NCBI GenBank assembly: GCA_025459265.1
Contig: JALOQX010000063.1
Coordinates: 1 to 45,114, forward strand
DNA: 45,114 bases
Direction of reading: 5' to 3'
Source: Pirellulaceae bacterium
GTDB taxonomy: Bacteria > Planctomycetota > Planctomycetia > Pirellulales > Pirellulaceae
Shown here: positions 1 to 8,059 of the stretch, piece after piece
Numbering within the stretch: position 1 is the first letter of the stretch
Layout: each line of letters begins with the position of its first letter
The notes under the pieces: generated by a model
The model's input: only the letters and a program-made list of their open reading frames with translations
Database searches by the model: none
What the model was told of the DNA's origin: nothing
Translations under genes and position numbers: made by a program

Positions 1-89
1 TGTGTGCGAAAACGCCGACAGAACGAAGGTCACTTCCTTTCGATAAACCACTCCGCTGCATGCACTTAATAGTGAGATAATCTCCTTGT

Positions 90-172
90 CACCGGGGGGA
101 AGCAGATCATCGGCTACGGGCACAACGGCCCCCCGGTGCTTGTCACCGGGGGGAAGAAGATCATCGGCTACG
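90..172. repeat. palindrome-plus-box repeat, two copies
   Basis: Two copies of the box AGATCATCGGCTACG lie at 104-118 and 158-172, each preceded by CACCGGGGGGAAG. Between them CCCCCCGGTG (129-138) and CACCGGGGGG (144-153) form a perfect 10-bp stem with loop CTTGT. The same box recurs three times at 44548-44694 next to a palindrome of unrelated sequence. Structure and box are visible directly; function is unknown. Confidence 0.75.
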
Positions 173-308
173 TGTGGCCACCACCACGCACGGCGGCCGA
201 GTCCCAGCGCCTCCACCACACCCGCGTCCGGCCGAGGCCGCCACAGCCGGCGGTGACAAACGTGACGGGCTCTTGCTGACAGGATCGACAGGATGTGCAG
301 GATAATCG
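158..308. repeat. left copy of ~150-bp dispersed repeat
   Basis: This segment begins with the AGATCATCGGCTACG box and runs through GGCCACCACCACGCACGGCG and a degenerate GACAGGAT-type nonamer array (about 278-306). It matches 44681-44830 in the same orientation with only scattered substitutions by eye. The copies lie about 44.5 kb apart, close to the two window ends. Confidence 0.8.
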
Positions 309-390
309 ATCGAGCGGACGCCCGAGCGGCAGGACGGATGGGCTTGCGAGTTAGCCGATGCCGCCGGCTGCCGCGTCCCTGGTGCCGACG

Positions 391-785
391 GCCCTTCGTG
401 TCGTTTTCGACCACCTTGGTCAGGTTGGCCCCGGCGCGTCGAACACGCTGCGGGTGATCGTGCCGCCGGGTGTGACTTCCCGGTCGCGGCGGCCGTGGGC
501 ATCGTACCCGAAGGTGGTCTCGGCGTAGTGAGGTGTCCTGGGTCCTGTCGCCGCTGGAGGAGATGTCTTGATCGACGCGGACGGCCACCAGTTCGCCGGT
601 CACCGGGTCGTCCGTCTGCCGCATCCAGCGGAGGTAGTGGGTCTGGTCGGTGCCTGCCGACAGGCCGGTGGGCACGCCGAGGCTGCGGGCCGCGCGGGCC
701 GGGTCCACCGCCATCTGGTCGGTCACCTGGCCGCCGTCGTCGAAGAACGAGACTTCGATGGGCACGAGGGGGCGGTGGGTGCTCG
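391..785 (-). pseudogene. decayed RHS/YD-repeat protein fragment
   Basis: Reading the minus strand leftward from about 785 gives a continuous frame with IEVSFFDDGGQVTDQ, then RAARSLGVPTGL, QTHYLRWMRQ and AVRVDQDISSSGDRTQD. The frame then shifts near 525-535 and continues as FGYDAHGRRDREVTPGG and TITRSVFDA, and shifts again near 437 into NLTKVVENDTKG. YDAHGRR and ITRSVFDA..GNLT are typical of the YD repeats of RHS-family cell-surface or toxin proteins. There is no start codon or full-length frame, and at least two frameshifts, so this is a remnant. Family assignment rests on motif recognition; the decay is seen directly. Confidence 0.7.
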
Positions 786-794
786 CATGGTGTA

Positions 795-919
795 GCGAAC
801 CAGTCCACCGAGCCGCCGACACAGGGTCGGCGGGGGAAGGAGCGTGGAGCGGCGCTTGGTTTCGCGAACCAGTCCACCGAGCCGCCGACACGCGCGCCGG
901 CAGGGAATCGGCGGGAGCG
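795..919. repeat. ~70-bp repeat, two copies (orientation A)
   Basis: Two copies of GCGAACCAGTCCACCGAGCC followed by GCCGACAC begin at 795 and 864, a period of 69 bp. The first continues into AGGGTCGGCGGGG and the second into a diverged version. The reverse complement of the same unit occurs twice at 39107-39229, so this is a dispersed intergenic repeat family. Confidence 0.75.
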
Positions 920-935
920 CGATCGCTGACCTGGG

Positions 936-3077
936 TTACTTGGTCAGTTCGATGACCACGCCGGGCGCATCGACCTTCACGAGGCGGTTGTCCCGCGTGA
1001 TCCAGAACGTGTTCTGGATCGGTTCCACCGTGCACTCAAAACACGCGACATCCGTGCCCGCCACGCGCAGGGACTTGACGTCTTTGACGCGCACCGTGAG
1101 CGGAATCTCCTGGAGGGTACTGGGATGGAACGTCCGCAGTTCGATCGTCTTGTTGGGCGCCAGGTCGAACTGCGAAGCGATCAGTGCGAACGACGCGATC
1201 AGGTTGTTGTCGAAGCAGTAGGTGCCGGCCTTGAAGGGAATATCGCGCGTCATCTGCGTGGCACCGCTGATCTTCACGTGCACGGTGTCTCCCGCGAACT
1301 GGCACTCGATCGTCGTCTGCTTGCCCCCGACGTCGAACTTCCGCGCGAACCGCCGCGGCAGCGCACGTAAGTCCGTCTCGATGCGCGTCTCCGCGCGGAC
1401 GGCCCGCCCCTGGGCGGTGACGTCGAGTTGGCTGGTAAGCTGGAGTCCCGGCTGGCCTTCTCCCGTACTCGCGTCAAACCGGAATACTTCTGTGCCAATC
1501 CGCTGTCCGCCCTGGGTGTAGGTGTAGGTGAAGTCCTTGGCGAGTTCCCAGTGGATGGTTTGGGCAGCACCCGGAGTTTGCGCCGGCACATCGCGGTTGG
1601 GCGGCTCGTAAGCCACCACCTCCACGCGAGCAGGGATGACGCCACCCATCCCCTCGAACAGCTTGACATGGGTCGCGCTGAGCGATTCGACTTCACCCGT
1701 CGTGGGGTCGAAGGCGATCCAGCCGTCGGCACCCATGTGGACTTCCACCCAGGCGTGCTGTCCGAACGTCCCGCCGAACGTCGGGGCGTAGACCAGTCCC
1801 CCCACGAGTCGCGCGGGGATGCCGACGGCGCGGAGCATGGCCACGGTCAGCGTGGCGTGCGGGCCGCAGTCGCCGCGGCGCTTCTCGAGCGCCAGCCGGG
1901 CGGAGGGTGTATCGCCGATCGCGTAACGGATTTCGCGGTGTACCCAGTCGGCAATCCGTGCCACGGCCTCCCAGCGCTGAGAGACGCCTTGCGTCAGCTC
2001 GCGTGCCTTGGCCGCAATCGCCGCGTCGTCGCTTTCAATCATCGCGCTGGGCTGCAGATACGCAGCCAGCGCCGGTTCGGACGGTGGGGATCCCGGGAAC
2101 GGGATCGGTGTTGTCGGCTCATACGTGTGTGACCGCACCGTAAACGCGCCGCTGACGGCACTGTCCTGCCGTTGCCCGGCAAACTCCTGCATGGCGGTCT
2201 GCAGCGTGGCCTCGTCCTGGCCGACGGCTTCCCCGATCAGACTCGCCTCCACCTTCAGCTGGATCGAAGTGATGCGGAGGAAATCATCGAACACCACGTT
2301 GGACTGCGCGAAGTGGCGGGCCAGCACGTCCGGGACAGCCGTCTCTGCCGCATCCTCCGCCACGGACGCGTCCGCCATCCGCACCACGGTTTTCTGAGCC
2401 GGCAGGTTCATCTGAACAAACTGGCCGCTCTGCGCGTCGATCAGAATCGTCAAGCCCGCACCCGCGAGCTGCCAAGCCTGGCAGTTGCGCTCGCTCTCCC
2501 CTACCCGCACAACCACCGGCTCACCACGGCTCAATTGCAGCGACTCCGTGTTGGCCGTGTCCGGGAGAAACACGGTGAATTCCGCCTGGTTCTTGGCCGT
2601 TTGGCGGAACATCGCCTGAGCCAGGAGACCCCAATGGGCGAAATCGTTGTTGGCGAGGATGCGCGTCCCAGGGACGATGGCGATCTCCTGCGGCTCGCCC
2701 TTCGCGGCTGCAGCGTCTGTTTGCCAAATCCGCACCTGCTGGTCCGCGAACCGGCACTCGACGTGATTCACCGTTCCATTGACGTCCTGCTTGAGTTGGA
2801 AGTGGAGTGGCAGCCCGGTGTCGGGGTGCACCAGGGTGGTGGCATGCCGCGTGATGGTCCGCGTCGTGCCGAGCATGCCGAATTTCAGCACCGTAGTCGT
2901 CCGGAGGCTCCGCACGGGCTGGCCATCGAAGGTCGCATCATCCGCCGCGATCTCGGCATGACCGATGCGCTGTCCGTCCAGCTCGAACGCGTAGTACACG
3001 GTGTCGCCGGCCTGGGCGACGGTGGCGACCGCCCACGCGGACGCGAGGCCCAGACACACACTGCGGAGGCCGCACAT
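936..3077 (-). CDS. exported transglutaminase-core protein
   Basis: 713 aa. A hydrophobic N-terminus ending in AVATVAQAG looks like a signal peptide, so the protein should act outside the cytoplasm. The transglutaminase-like papain-fold core lies around residues 365-475, with the expected triad: Cys404 in RRGDCGPHATL, His441 in GQHAWVEVH and Asp457 in WIAFDPTTGE. Residues about 25-230 and 505-713 resemble each other (GQRIG near the start of each, then a Thr-rich strand, then NNDFAHWGLLA versus NNLIASFALIA), so the catalytic core sits between two copies of a beta-rich module. Known relatives are bacterial transglutaminase-like hydrolases, often peptidases, with undefined substrates. The start has AGGAG upstream. 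It is the last gene of a minus-strand operon, 24 bp after the S9 peptidase. Substrate unknown. Confidence 0.9.
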   Translation of the reverse strand: MCGLRSVCLGLASAWAVATVAQAGDTVYYAFELDGQRIGHAEIAADDATFDGQPVRSLRTTTVLKFGMLGTTRTITRHATTLVHPDTGLPLHFQLKQDVNGTVNHVECRFADQQVRIWQTDAAAAKGEPQEIAIVPGTRILANNDFAHWGLLAQAMFRQTAKNQAEFTVFLPDTANTESLQLSRGEPVVVRVGESERNCQAWQLAGAGLTILIDAQSGQFVQMNLPAQKTVVRMADASVAEDAAETAVPDVLARHFAQSNVVFDDFLRITSIQLKVEASLIGEAVGQDEATLQTAMQEFAGQRQDSAVSGAFTVRSHTYEPTTPIPFPGSPPSEPALAAYLQPSAMIESDDAAIAAKARELTQGVSQRWEAVARIADWVHREIRYAIGDTPSARLALEKRRGDCGPHATLTVAMLRAVGIPARLVGGLVYAPTFGGTFGQHAWVEVHMGADGWIAFDPTTGEVESLSATHVKLFEGMGGVIPARVEVVAYEPPNRDVPAQTPGAAQTIHWELAKDFTYTYTQGGQRIGTEVFRFDASTGEGQPGLQLTSQLDVTAQGRAVRAETRIETDLRALPRRFARKFDVGGKQTTIECQFAGDTVHVKISGATQMTRDIPFKAGTYCFDNNLIASFALIASQFDLAPNKTIELRTFHPSTLQEIPLTVRVKDVKSLRVAGTDVACFECTVEPIQNTFWITRDNRLVKVDAPGVVIELTK

Positions 3078-3101
3078 GACCCTACTCCTGTTGACGTGAT
3101 A

Positions 3102-5219
3102 TCACGGTTTGCAGTACCGGTCGAGCCACTCAAAGAAGACGCGGTGCCAGAGGACGCCGTTCTGCGGGCCCTGCACCCAGTGGCTCTCGGTGGGAAAGTA
3201 CAGGAAGCGCGACGGCACGCCGTTGAGCTGCGCGGCCGTAAAGGCCTCCATGCCCTGCGTCACGGGCACACGGTAATCCTTCTCGCCGTGCACGACCAAC
3301 AGCGGCGTGCGCCACTGGCGGACGTAGCGATGCGGCGAGAAGCGCTCATAGGACTTCGCCACGGACGGGCTGAGCCAGTACGGCCCGCCGAGGTCCCACG
3401 TGGGAAACCAGAGTTCCTCCGTCGCACCGAACATGGACTCGAGATTGAACACGCCCGCGTGGGAGATCATGCAGCAGAACCGGTCCTGGTGGTTCCCCAT
3501 CAGCCAGTAGACCGAGTAGCCGCCGTAACTGGCTCCCACCGCGGCCATCCGCCGCGCGTCGATGTACGGCTCGACCATCATCGCATCGGTGGCCGACAGG
3601 AGATCCTGCATCGCCTGTCCGCCCCAATCACCGCTGATCTGGTCGTTCCACGCCCGGCCGAAGCCGGGCAGGCCGCGGCGGTTGGGCGCCACGACCACGT
3701 ACCCGTGCGCGGCCATGAGGTGGAAGTTCCAGCGATACGAGAACCACTGCCCGACCTGGCCCTGTGGGCCGCCCTGGCAGTAGGTGATGAGCGGCCACTT
3801 GCGCTGCGGATCGAAATCGGGCGGATAGATCACCCAGCAGTGGATCTGCTTGCCGTCGGTCGCCGGCACCCACCGCTCGGTGACCCGGGGCTGGTCCAGC
3901 TGGCCCAGCCGCGCGTCGTTCAACTGGGTCAGGGGGCGCGCGGTTGCATCGGAGACGCTCAACAACGCCAACTCCACCGGCCGCAGCATGGTCTGCGAGT
4001 CGACCAGCAACGTAGCGCCGTCAGGCAGCACGCCGCGCAGACTCCAATCGAAAGCGCCCCGGCTGATCTGCGTCACCTCCGCCGTGTCGAGCGTGACGCG
4101 GAACAACTGGTCGCAACCGCGGTGTTCCGACTTGAACACCAGACTCTGCGCATCGGGCATCCAGGTGACCTGCTGTGTCGTCTGATCGAGCTGAGCGGTC
4201 AGGTCCCGCAGCGTGCGGCGTGCGCGGTCGAACACCAGGAGGCGGTTTTTGTCCGCTTCGAAGCCGGCGCGTTCCATCGAGTGGAACGCGAGATACTGGC
4301 CGTTGGGAGCATACACCGGCTCGGTGTCAGCGCCCGGCATGCCGGCCGTGATGCACTCGGGCCGCCCCTGACCGTCCGCCGCCACCACGAAAATGCCGCT
4401 GTCGGTCGACTCCGCCGGATTGTTCACCACTTTGGTGGTGAAGGCGAGTTCCCGGCCGTCCGGCGACCAGTTGAACTGCTCCGCGCCCCCAAACGGCGGC
4501 AGCGGACAGTCGGCGCGCAAGCCGGCCATCAGATCGATCGCCGCGCCGGCACGCCCGTCCTCCTGCAGCGGCGCCACATGCAGATGGCTGAACGCGTAGT
4601 CGTGCCAGGCATCCCAGTGACGGTACATCAAGCCATCGATGATGCGGGCGTCGGCTTTGGGGAGATCGGGATACAACTCCGTGACGGTCGGATCGAGTTT
4701 CACTTCGGCGGTCAGCGCCAGGTGCGTCCCCGTGGGAGACACCTTCAGATGCGTCACGCCGGCCTCGACGGACGTCACTTGCAGCGGGGCGCCACCCTGC
4801 AGGTCAACCGACCACACCTGGGGCTGGGCATCCTGGAACTCGTCGCCGCCGGGCACACCCACGAAGAGGACGCGCGGGCCCTGCGGCGTGATGGCCAGCT
4901 GCAGGTCGTCGGCGCTGCGGAGATTGTCCAGCAGCACGCGGTCCTGCTGGGCCGGCAGCGTGACGACACGCAGTTCGGATCGGCCCCGATTCTCAGTCAG
5001 GTCGTACCGGCGCACGGCGTAGATCACCAGGTCGCCTGCCGGACTCAGGCAGGCGCTCCCCAGCCGCGCCAGGTCCCAGAGCCGCTCCGGAGTCAACCGC
5101 TCGCCGCCACGCGCCGCACGTCCGGCCAGCCAGCACACAGCCATGATAAACAGCAGCATCACCGCGCCGCGCGTCTCTCGCGCGGCGTGGCGTGCGCCGT
5201 CACGCATCCTCTCGGTCAT
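3102..5219 (-). CDS. S9 family (prolyl oligopeptidase-type) serine peptidase
   Basis: 705 aa. Residues about 20-38 (MLLFIMAVCWLAGRAARGG) form a signal peptide or anchor after a basic leader, so the enzyme is probably exported. Residues about 45-430 are a TolB/WD-like beta-propeller with repeated SPTGTHLAL, SPDGRELAF and APNGQYLAF motifs. The alpha/beta-hydrolase domain follows, with nucleophile Ser563 in GASYGGYS, Asp647 in HGEKDYRVP and His679 in TESHW, in the order and spacing of dipeptidyl or acylaminoacyl peptidases. The start codon overlaps the stop of the upstream VOC gene by ATGA and has AAGGA upstream, which supports this start and translational coupling. Likely role: degradation of short peptides. 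The exact specificity cannot be read from sequence. Confidence 0.92.
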   Translation of the reverse strand: MTERMRDGARHAARETRGAVMLLFIMAVCWLAGRAARGGERLTPERLWDLARLGSACLSPAGDLVIYAVRRYDLTENRGRSELRVVTLPAQQDRVLLDNLRSADDLQLAITPQGPRVLFVGVPGGDEFQDAQPQVWSVDLQGGAPLQVTSVEAGVTHLKVSPTGTHLALTAEVKLDPTVTELYPDLPKADARIIDGLMYRHWDAWHDYAFSHLHVAPLQEDGRAGAAIDLMAGLRADCPLPPFGGAEQFNWSPDGRELAFTTKVVNNPAESTDSGIFVVAADGQGRPECITAGMPGADTEPVYAPNGQYLAFHSMERAGFEADKNRLLVFDRARRTLRDLTAQLDQTTQQVTWMPDAQSLVFKSEHRGCDQLFRVTLDTAEVTQISRGAFDWSLRGVLPDGATLLVDSQTMLRPVELALLSVSDATARPLTQLNDARLGQLDQPRVTERWVPATDGKQIHCWVIYPPDFDPQRKWPLITYCQGGPQGQVGQWFSYRWNFHLMAAHGYVVVAPNRRGLPGFGRAWNDQISGDWGGQAMQDLLSATDAMMVEPYIDARRMAAVGASYGGYSVYWLMGNHQDRFCCMISHAGVFNLESMFGATEELWFPTWDLGGPYWLSPSVAKSYERFSPHRYVRQWRTPLLVVHGEKDYRVPVTQGMEAFTAAQLNGVPSRFLYFPTESHWVQGPQNGVLWHRVFFEWLDRYCKP

Positions 5220-6025
5220 GTCGCATCCTTCTCTTCTGCCTCGGGCTCCGCACGCATCTGCACCAGGTCGAACATGGCGCCTTGCGCGTCGGCGACGACC
5301 GCGCCGCGCCCCTCGGCGATGTCAAACGGGTGCACAACCACATAACCACCCAACTGCCGCACGCGATCCACAGTGATGTCGACGTGCTGGACGGCGAAAT
5401 AGACCATCCACCGCGGCGGCATTTCTCCCCAACGGTGATCGATCTGCAAGATCCCGCTGCACGTTTCGTCGCGGTGCGTGATCACATAGTATTTCCCCAT
5501 GATGGACGGGTAGTCGGAAAACTCCCAGCCGAACAGCTGTCCGTAGAATTCCGCCGCCCGCTCGAGATCCCGCGTGCGGAGCTCGTTCCAGCAGAAGCAA
5601 TGAAAGTCCTGGTGCAGACCGGCGCCCGGGTGATCCTGCTTCTGCCAGAGCCCTACCTCCGCGCCGGTGGGATCGCGCAGGAAGGCCAGCGTGCCGGCCG
5701 ACCCGACCTGGGTTTGCGGCACGGTGACCGCGGCGCCTAGCTGCACGGCGCGCTCACACGTGGCCGGGATGTCCTCGACGTGGATGTAGCTGTTCCAGTT
5801 GGCGGGCTGTCGTTTGTCCACCAGCGCCGCCGACAGCTGGCCCAGCCCGGCGACCGGGCGGCCCTCCAGCTCGAAATGCGCATACGGCCGGCCGGTGCCC
5901 GTCTCGACATCGACACTCTGCCAGCCAAAGAGCCGCCGATAAAACTCGCGTGCCTCGGACATGTCGCGGGCGATCAATTCGACCCAGCAGAACTGGCCGG
6001 GCGGGTAGTGCTCACGGATAGCCAT
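5216..6025 (-). CDS. two-domain VOC (glyoxalase/bleomycin-resistance fold) protein
   Basis: 269 aa. Two tandem vicinal-oxygen-chelate domains are visible: residues about 8-125 (GQFCWVELIARDM, REFYRRLFGW, then DPTGAEVGLWQ) and about 137-258 (CWNELRTRD, AAEFYGQLFGWEF, then DAQGAMFDLVQ). This double architecture is that of the 27-kDa-antigen Cfp30B-like family, usually annotated VOC family protein; the reaction is not defined for most members. No signal peptide, so cytoplasmic. It is the first gene of the minus-strand operon with the S9 peptidase and the transglutaminase-like protein, and its TGA overlaps the next ATG. The start has a G-rich Shine-Dalgarno-like tract about 9 nt upstream. Confidence 0.9.
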   Translation of the reverse strand: MAIREHYPPGQFCWVELIARDMSEAREFYRRLFGWQSVDVETGTGRPYAHFELEGRPVAGLGQLSAALVDKRQPANWNSYIHVEDIPATCERAVQLGAAVTVPQTQVGSAGTLAFLRDPTGAEVGLWQKQDHPGAGLHQDFHCFCWNELRTRDLERAAEFYGQLFGWEFSDYPSIMGKYYVITHRDETCSGILQIDHRWGEMPPRWMVYFAVQHVDITVDRVRQLGGYVVVHPFDIAEGRGAVVADAQGAMFDLVQMRAEPEAEEKDAT

Positions 6026-6217
6026 GACAAGTCGTCCCCCCCCACCAGATTATCCGCTGCATGGATGCGCTGAAACCCGGCTCAAGAGGACCCTACAATC
6101 ATGTCGAAAATGCCAAAACCCCAAAACTCGCTGGACTGCCCCTTTTCTCCGAACGCTTTTCCGCGCCCAATAGGGTGAAAGACCCACGCGCAGCGGTACC
6201 GTCGGGAGCCCGGATCG

Positions 6218-7696
6218 GTGAATATCTTGTTTGCCAGTAGTGAAGTGGTTCCGTTCGCCAAGACCGGTGGGTTGGCGGACGTGGTGGGAGCATTGCCGCG
6301 CGAGCTGGAGCGACTGGGGCACCACCCGGTCGTCTTTATGCCGGCGTACCGGCAGGTGCGGCATTGCGGCGAGCCGCTGGACCCCACTTCCATCGTCGTC
6401 ACGGTGCGTGTCGGTTCGAAAGACGTCCGCGGCCGATTGCTGCGCAGCCGGCTTCCCGATTCGAACGTGCCGGTCTACCTGGTGGAACAGGACGACTATT
6501 TTGACCGACCGCAGCTCTATCGCGACAGCGGGACCGACTACAAGGACAACTGCGAGCGGTTCACATTTTTCTGCCGCGCGGTGATGCAGTCGCTGGGTGT
6601 CCTTGGCATGCCGATTGACATTGTGCACTGCCACGACTGGCAGACGGGGTTGATTCCCGCGTACCTGAAGATCGAACATGCGCGGGTCCCCGGATACGAA
6701 CACATCGCCTGCCTGTTCACGTTGCACAACCTGGGCTACCAGGGGCAGTTCTGGCACTGGGACATGCTGCTGACCGGCTTGGACTGGAAGTACTTCAACT
6801 GGCATCAGATGGAGTTTCACGGTCACCTGAACCTGCTCAAGACCGGGATTGTGTTTGCCGACGCACTGAACACGGTGAGCCCGCGTTACGCGCGGGAGAT
6901 CCAGCAGGAACCGCTGGGCTGTGGCCTGGCATCCGCACTGCGCCATCGCGCGGATGTGCTCAGCGGCATCTTGAATGGGGTCAACTATGACGTGTGGGAT
7001 CCGAGCCGCGACAAGTGGCTGGATGCGACGTATGACGTGACCAACTGGACCGAGGGCAAGGCGCACTGCAAGGCGGCCGTGCAGCAGGAGCTGGGGTTAC
7101 CGCAGCAGCCGCGACAGCCGTTGATCGGGCTGATCGGACGCCTGGCTGACCAGAAGGGATGGGACCTGGTGGGTGAGGTGATGCAGCGGTGGGCTCACCT
7201 GCGGAATGTGCAGTGGGTGATCCTGGGGACGGGCGAGGAGCAATACCACCGGCTGCTGCATCGGCTGTCGACCAATCATCCGCACAAGTTCGCCCTGCGT
7301 CTGGAGTTCTCGGATCGGTTGGCGCACCGCATCGAGGCCGCTTCGGACATGTTCGTGATGGCCAGCCGGTATGAACCGTGCGGGCTGAACCAGATGTACA
7401 GTCTGCGCTATGGGGCTGTCCCGATCGTGCACCGCACTGGCGGACTCTCAGATACGATCGCGGACGCGACGCCGGATCAACTGGCCCAGGGGACAGCCAA
7501 CGGCTTCTCGTTCTCGACATTCGATGCCGACCATCTCGAACAGGCGCTCAATCGGGCCTGCCACATGTACGAGTGGGAACCGGAACAATGGCGGCGGCTG
7601 GTCGAGACAGGGATGCGGCAGGACTGGTCGTGGGCCCACAGCGCTCGCCAGTATGTCGAGCTGTACGAGCAGCTCGCTGCCCGCGGCCGGGGGTGA
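6218..7696 (+). CDS. glgA: glycogen synthase (ADP-glucose type, GT5)
   Basis: 492 aa, normal for bacterial GlgA. It adds glucose from ADP-glucose to the non-reducing end of alpha-1,4-glucan in the cytoplasm. The N-terminus MNILFASSEVVPFAKTGGLA carries the KTGGLAD nucleotide-sugar motif (Lys15). The Rossmann half with DIVHCHDWQTGL and LFTLHNLGYQG follows, and the C-terminal half has GLIGRLADQKGWDL, RYEPCGLNQMYSLRYG and the HRTGGLSDTI loop. The start is GTG at 6218, because family alignment begins exactly here. GGGAG lies about 10 nt upstream. It is divergent from the VOC operon across 192 bp, and is followed by a 363-bp gap before galT, so galT may have its own promoter. No branching enzyme or ADP-glucose pyrophosphorylase gene is in the window. 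Confidence 0.95.
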   Translation: MNILFASSEVVPFAKTGGLADVVGALPRELERLGHHPVVFMPAYRQVRHCGEPLDPTSIVVTVRVGSKDVRGRLLRSRLPDSNVPVYLVEQDDYFDRPQLYRDSGTDYKDNCERFTFFCRAVMQSLGVLGMPIDIVHCHDWQTGLIPAYLKIEHARVPGYEHIACLFTLHNLGYQGQFWHWDMLLTGLDWKYFNWHQMEFHGHLNLLKTGIVFADALNTVSPRYAREIQQEPLGCGLASALRHRADVLSGILNGVNYDVWDPSRDKWLDATYDVTNWTEGKAHCKAAVQQELGLPQQPRQPLIGLIGRLADQKGWDLVGEVMQRWAHLRNVQWVILGTGEEQYHRLLHRLSTNHPHKFALRLEFSDRLAHRIEAASDMFVMASRYEPCGLNQMYSLRYGAVPIVHRTGGLSDTIADATPDQLAQGTANGFSFSTFDADHLEQALNRACHMYEWEPEQWRRLVETGMRQDWSWAHSARQYVELYEQLAARGRG

Positions 7697-7792
7697 CGCG
7701 GTCCGTGCCGCGTTGAGGTTGAGCACGGGGGTGGCCGGCGTCGGTCGGCCGGCGTTTCCCCGCGGCGGTTCGTGCGCTCGGGTACGGCAGGT

Positions 7793-7825
7793 CGCCCCCA
7801 GTGCAGCAGCGACCTGCTGGGGGCG
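7793..7825 (+). terminator. hairpin, possible glgA terminator
   Basis: CGCCCCCAG (7793-7801) pairs perfectly with CTGGGGGCG (7817-7825). The loop can form an alternative pairing because CAGGTCG (7788-7794) matches CGACCTG (7810-7816). It lies about 100 bp after the glgA stop. No T tract follows, so a factor-independent terminator is uncertain. Confidence 0.35.
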
Positions 7826-7979
7826 GACGGCCGTTTCGACCGACCACCCCGGACAAGGCGTGTTGTCGGCCGACCGACCCCAGCCACCCATCACCTGGCC
7901 AGCCGACTCTACACTCGAACCGTTAGAAGGCCCCGGGGCCGAACTGTCGTGCGGGCGACCCGACTGGGGGAGTGGCGGA

Positions 7980-8008
7980 TTGTCAAGTGGCAGTGGCGCG
8001 CGCAGAAT
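7980..8008 (+). promoter_or_regulatory. candidate sigma-70-type promoter for galT
   Basis: TTGTCA (7980-7985, 5 of 6 to consensus) and CAGAAT (8003-8008, 4 of 6) are separated by 17 bp. A start site near 8015 would leave a 5' leader of about 45 nt before the galT ATG. This is motif matching only. Confidence 0.4.
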
Positions 8009-8059
8009 CCGCTTCCGGTTGAATCTCTCTGGGTGCATATTCTGGCACGGACCTGAGGC

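Larger units (their letters stand above)
1..935. other. gene-free, repeat-rich left end
   Basis: I see no intact gene here. The stretch holds two copies of a short box next to GC-rich palindromes (90-172), a roughly 150-bp segment repeated at the right end of the window (158-308), a decayed RHS/YD-repeat fragment on the minus strand (391-785) and two copies of a roughly 70-bp repeat (795-919). Open frames in this stretch are low-complexity Arg/Pro/Gly-rich and look like by-products of GC content. Confidence 0.7.
7697..8059. other. intergenic region between glgA and galT
   Basis: I find no convincing gene in these 363 bp. The stretch contains a hairpin at 7793-7825 and a promoter-like pair at 7980-8008 upstream of galT. 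A short plus-strand open frame (7772-8056) has Arg-rich composition and no recognisable domain, so I do not call it. Confidence 0.6.

Noticed and set aside
2172-5345. Open frame of more than 1,000 codons on the plus strand
   Set aside because: It lies opposite the S9 peptidase and transglutaminase genes, has Arg/His/Gly-rich low-complexity composition without any domain, and is a by-product of high GC in codon position 3.
6071-6099. Promoter for glgA with TACAAT at 6094-6099
   Set aside because: The -10 is good, but the position 17 bp upstream (TGAAAC) matches a -35 poorly and the leader would exceed 110 nt, so I did not list it.
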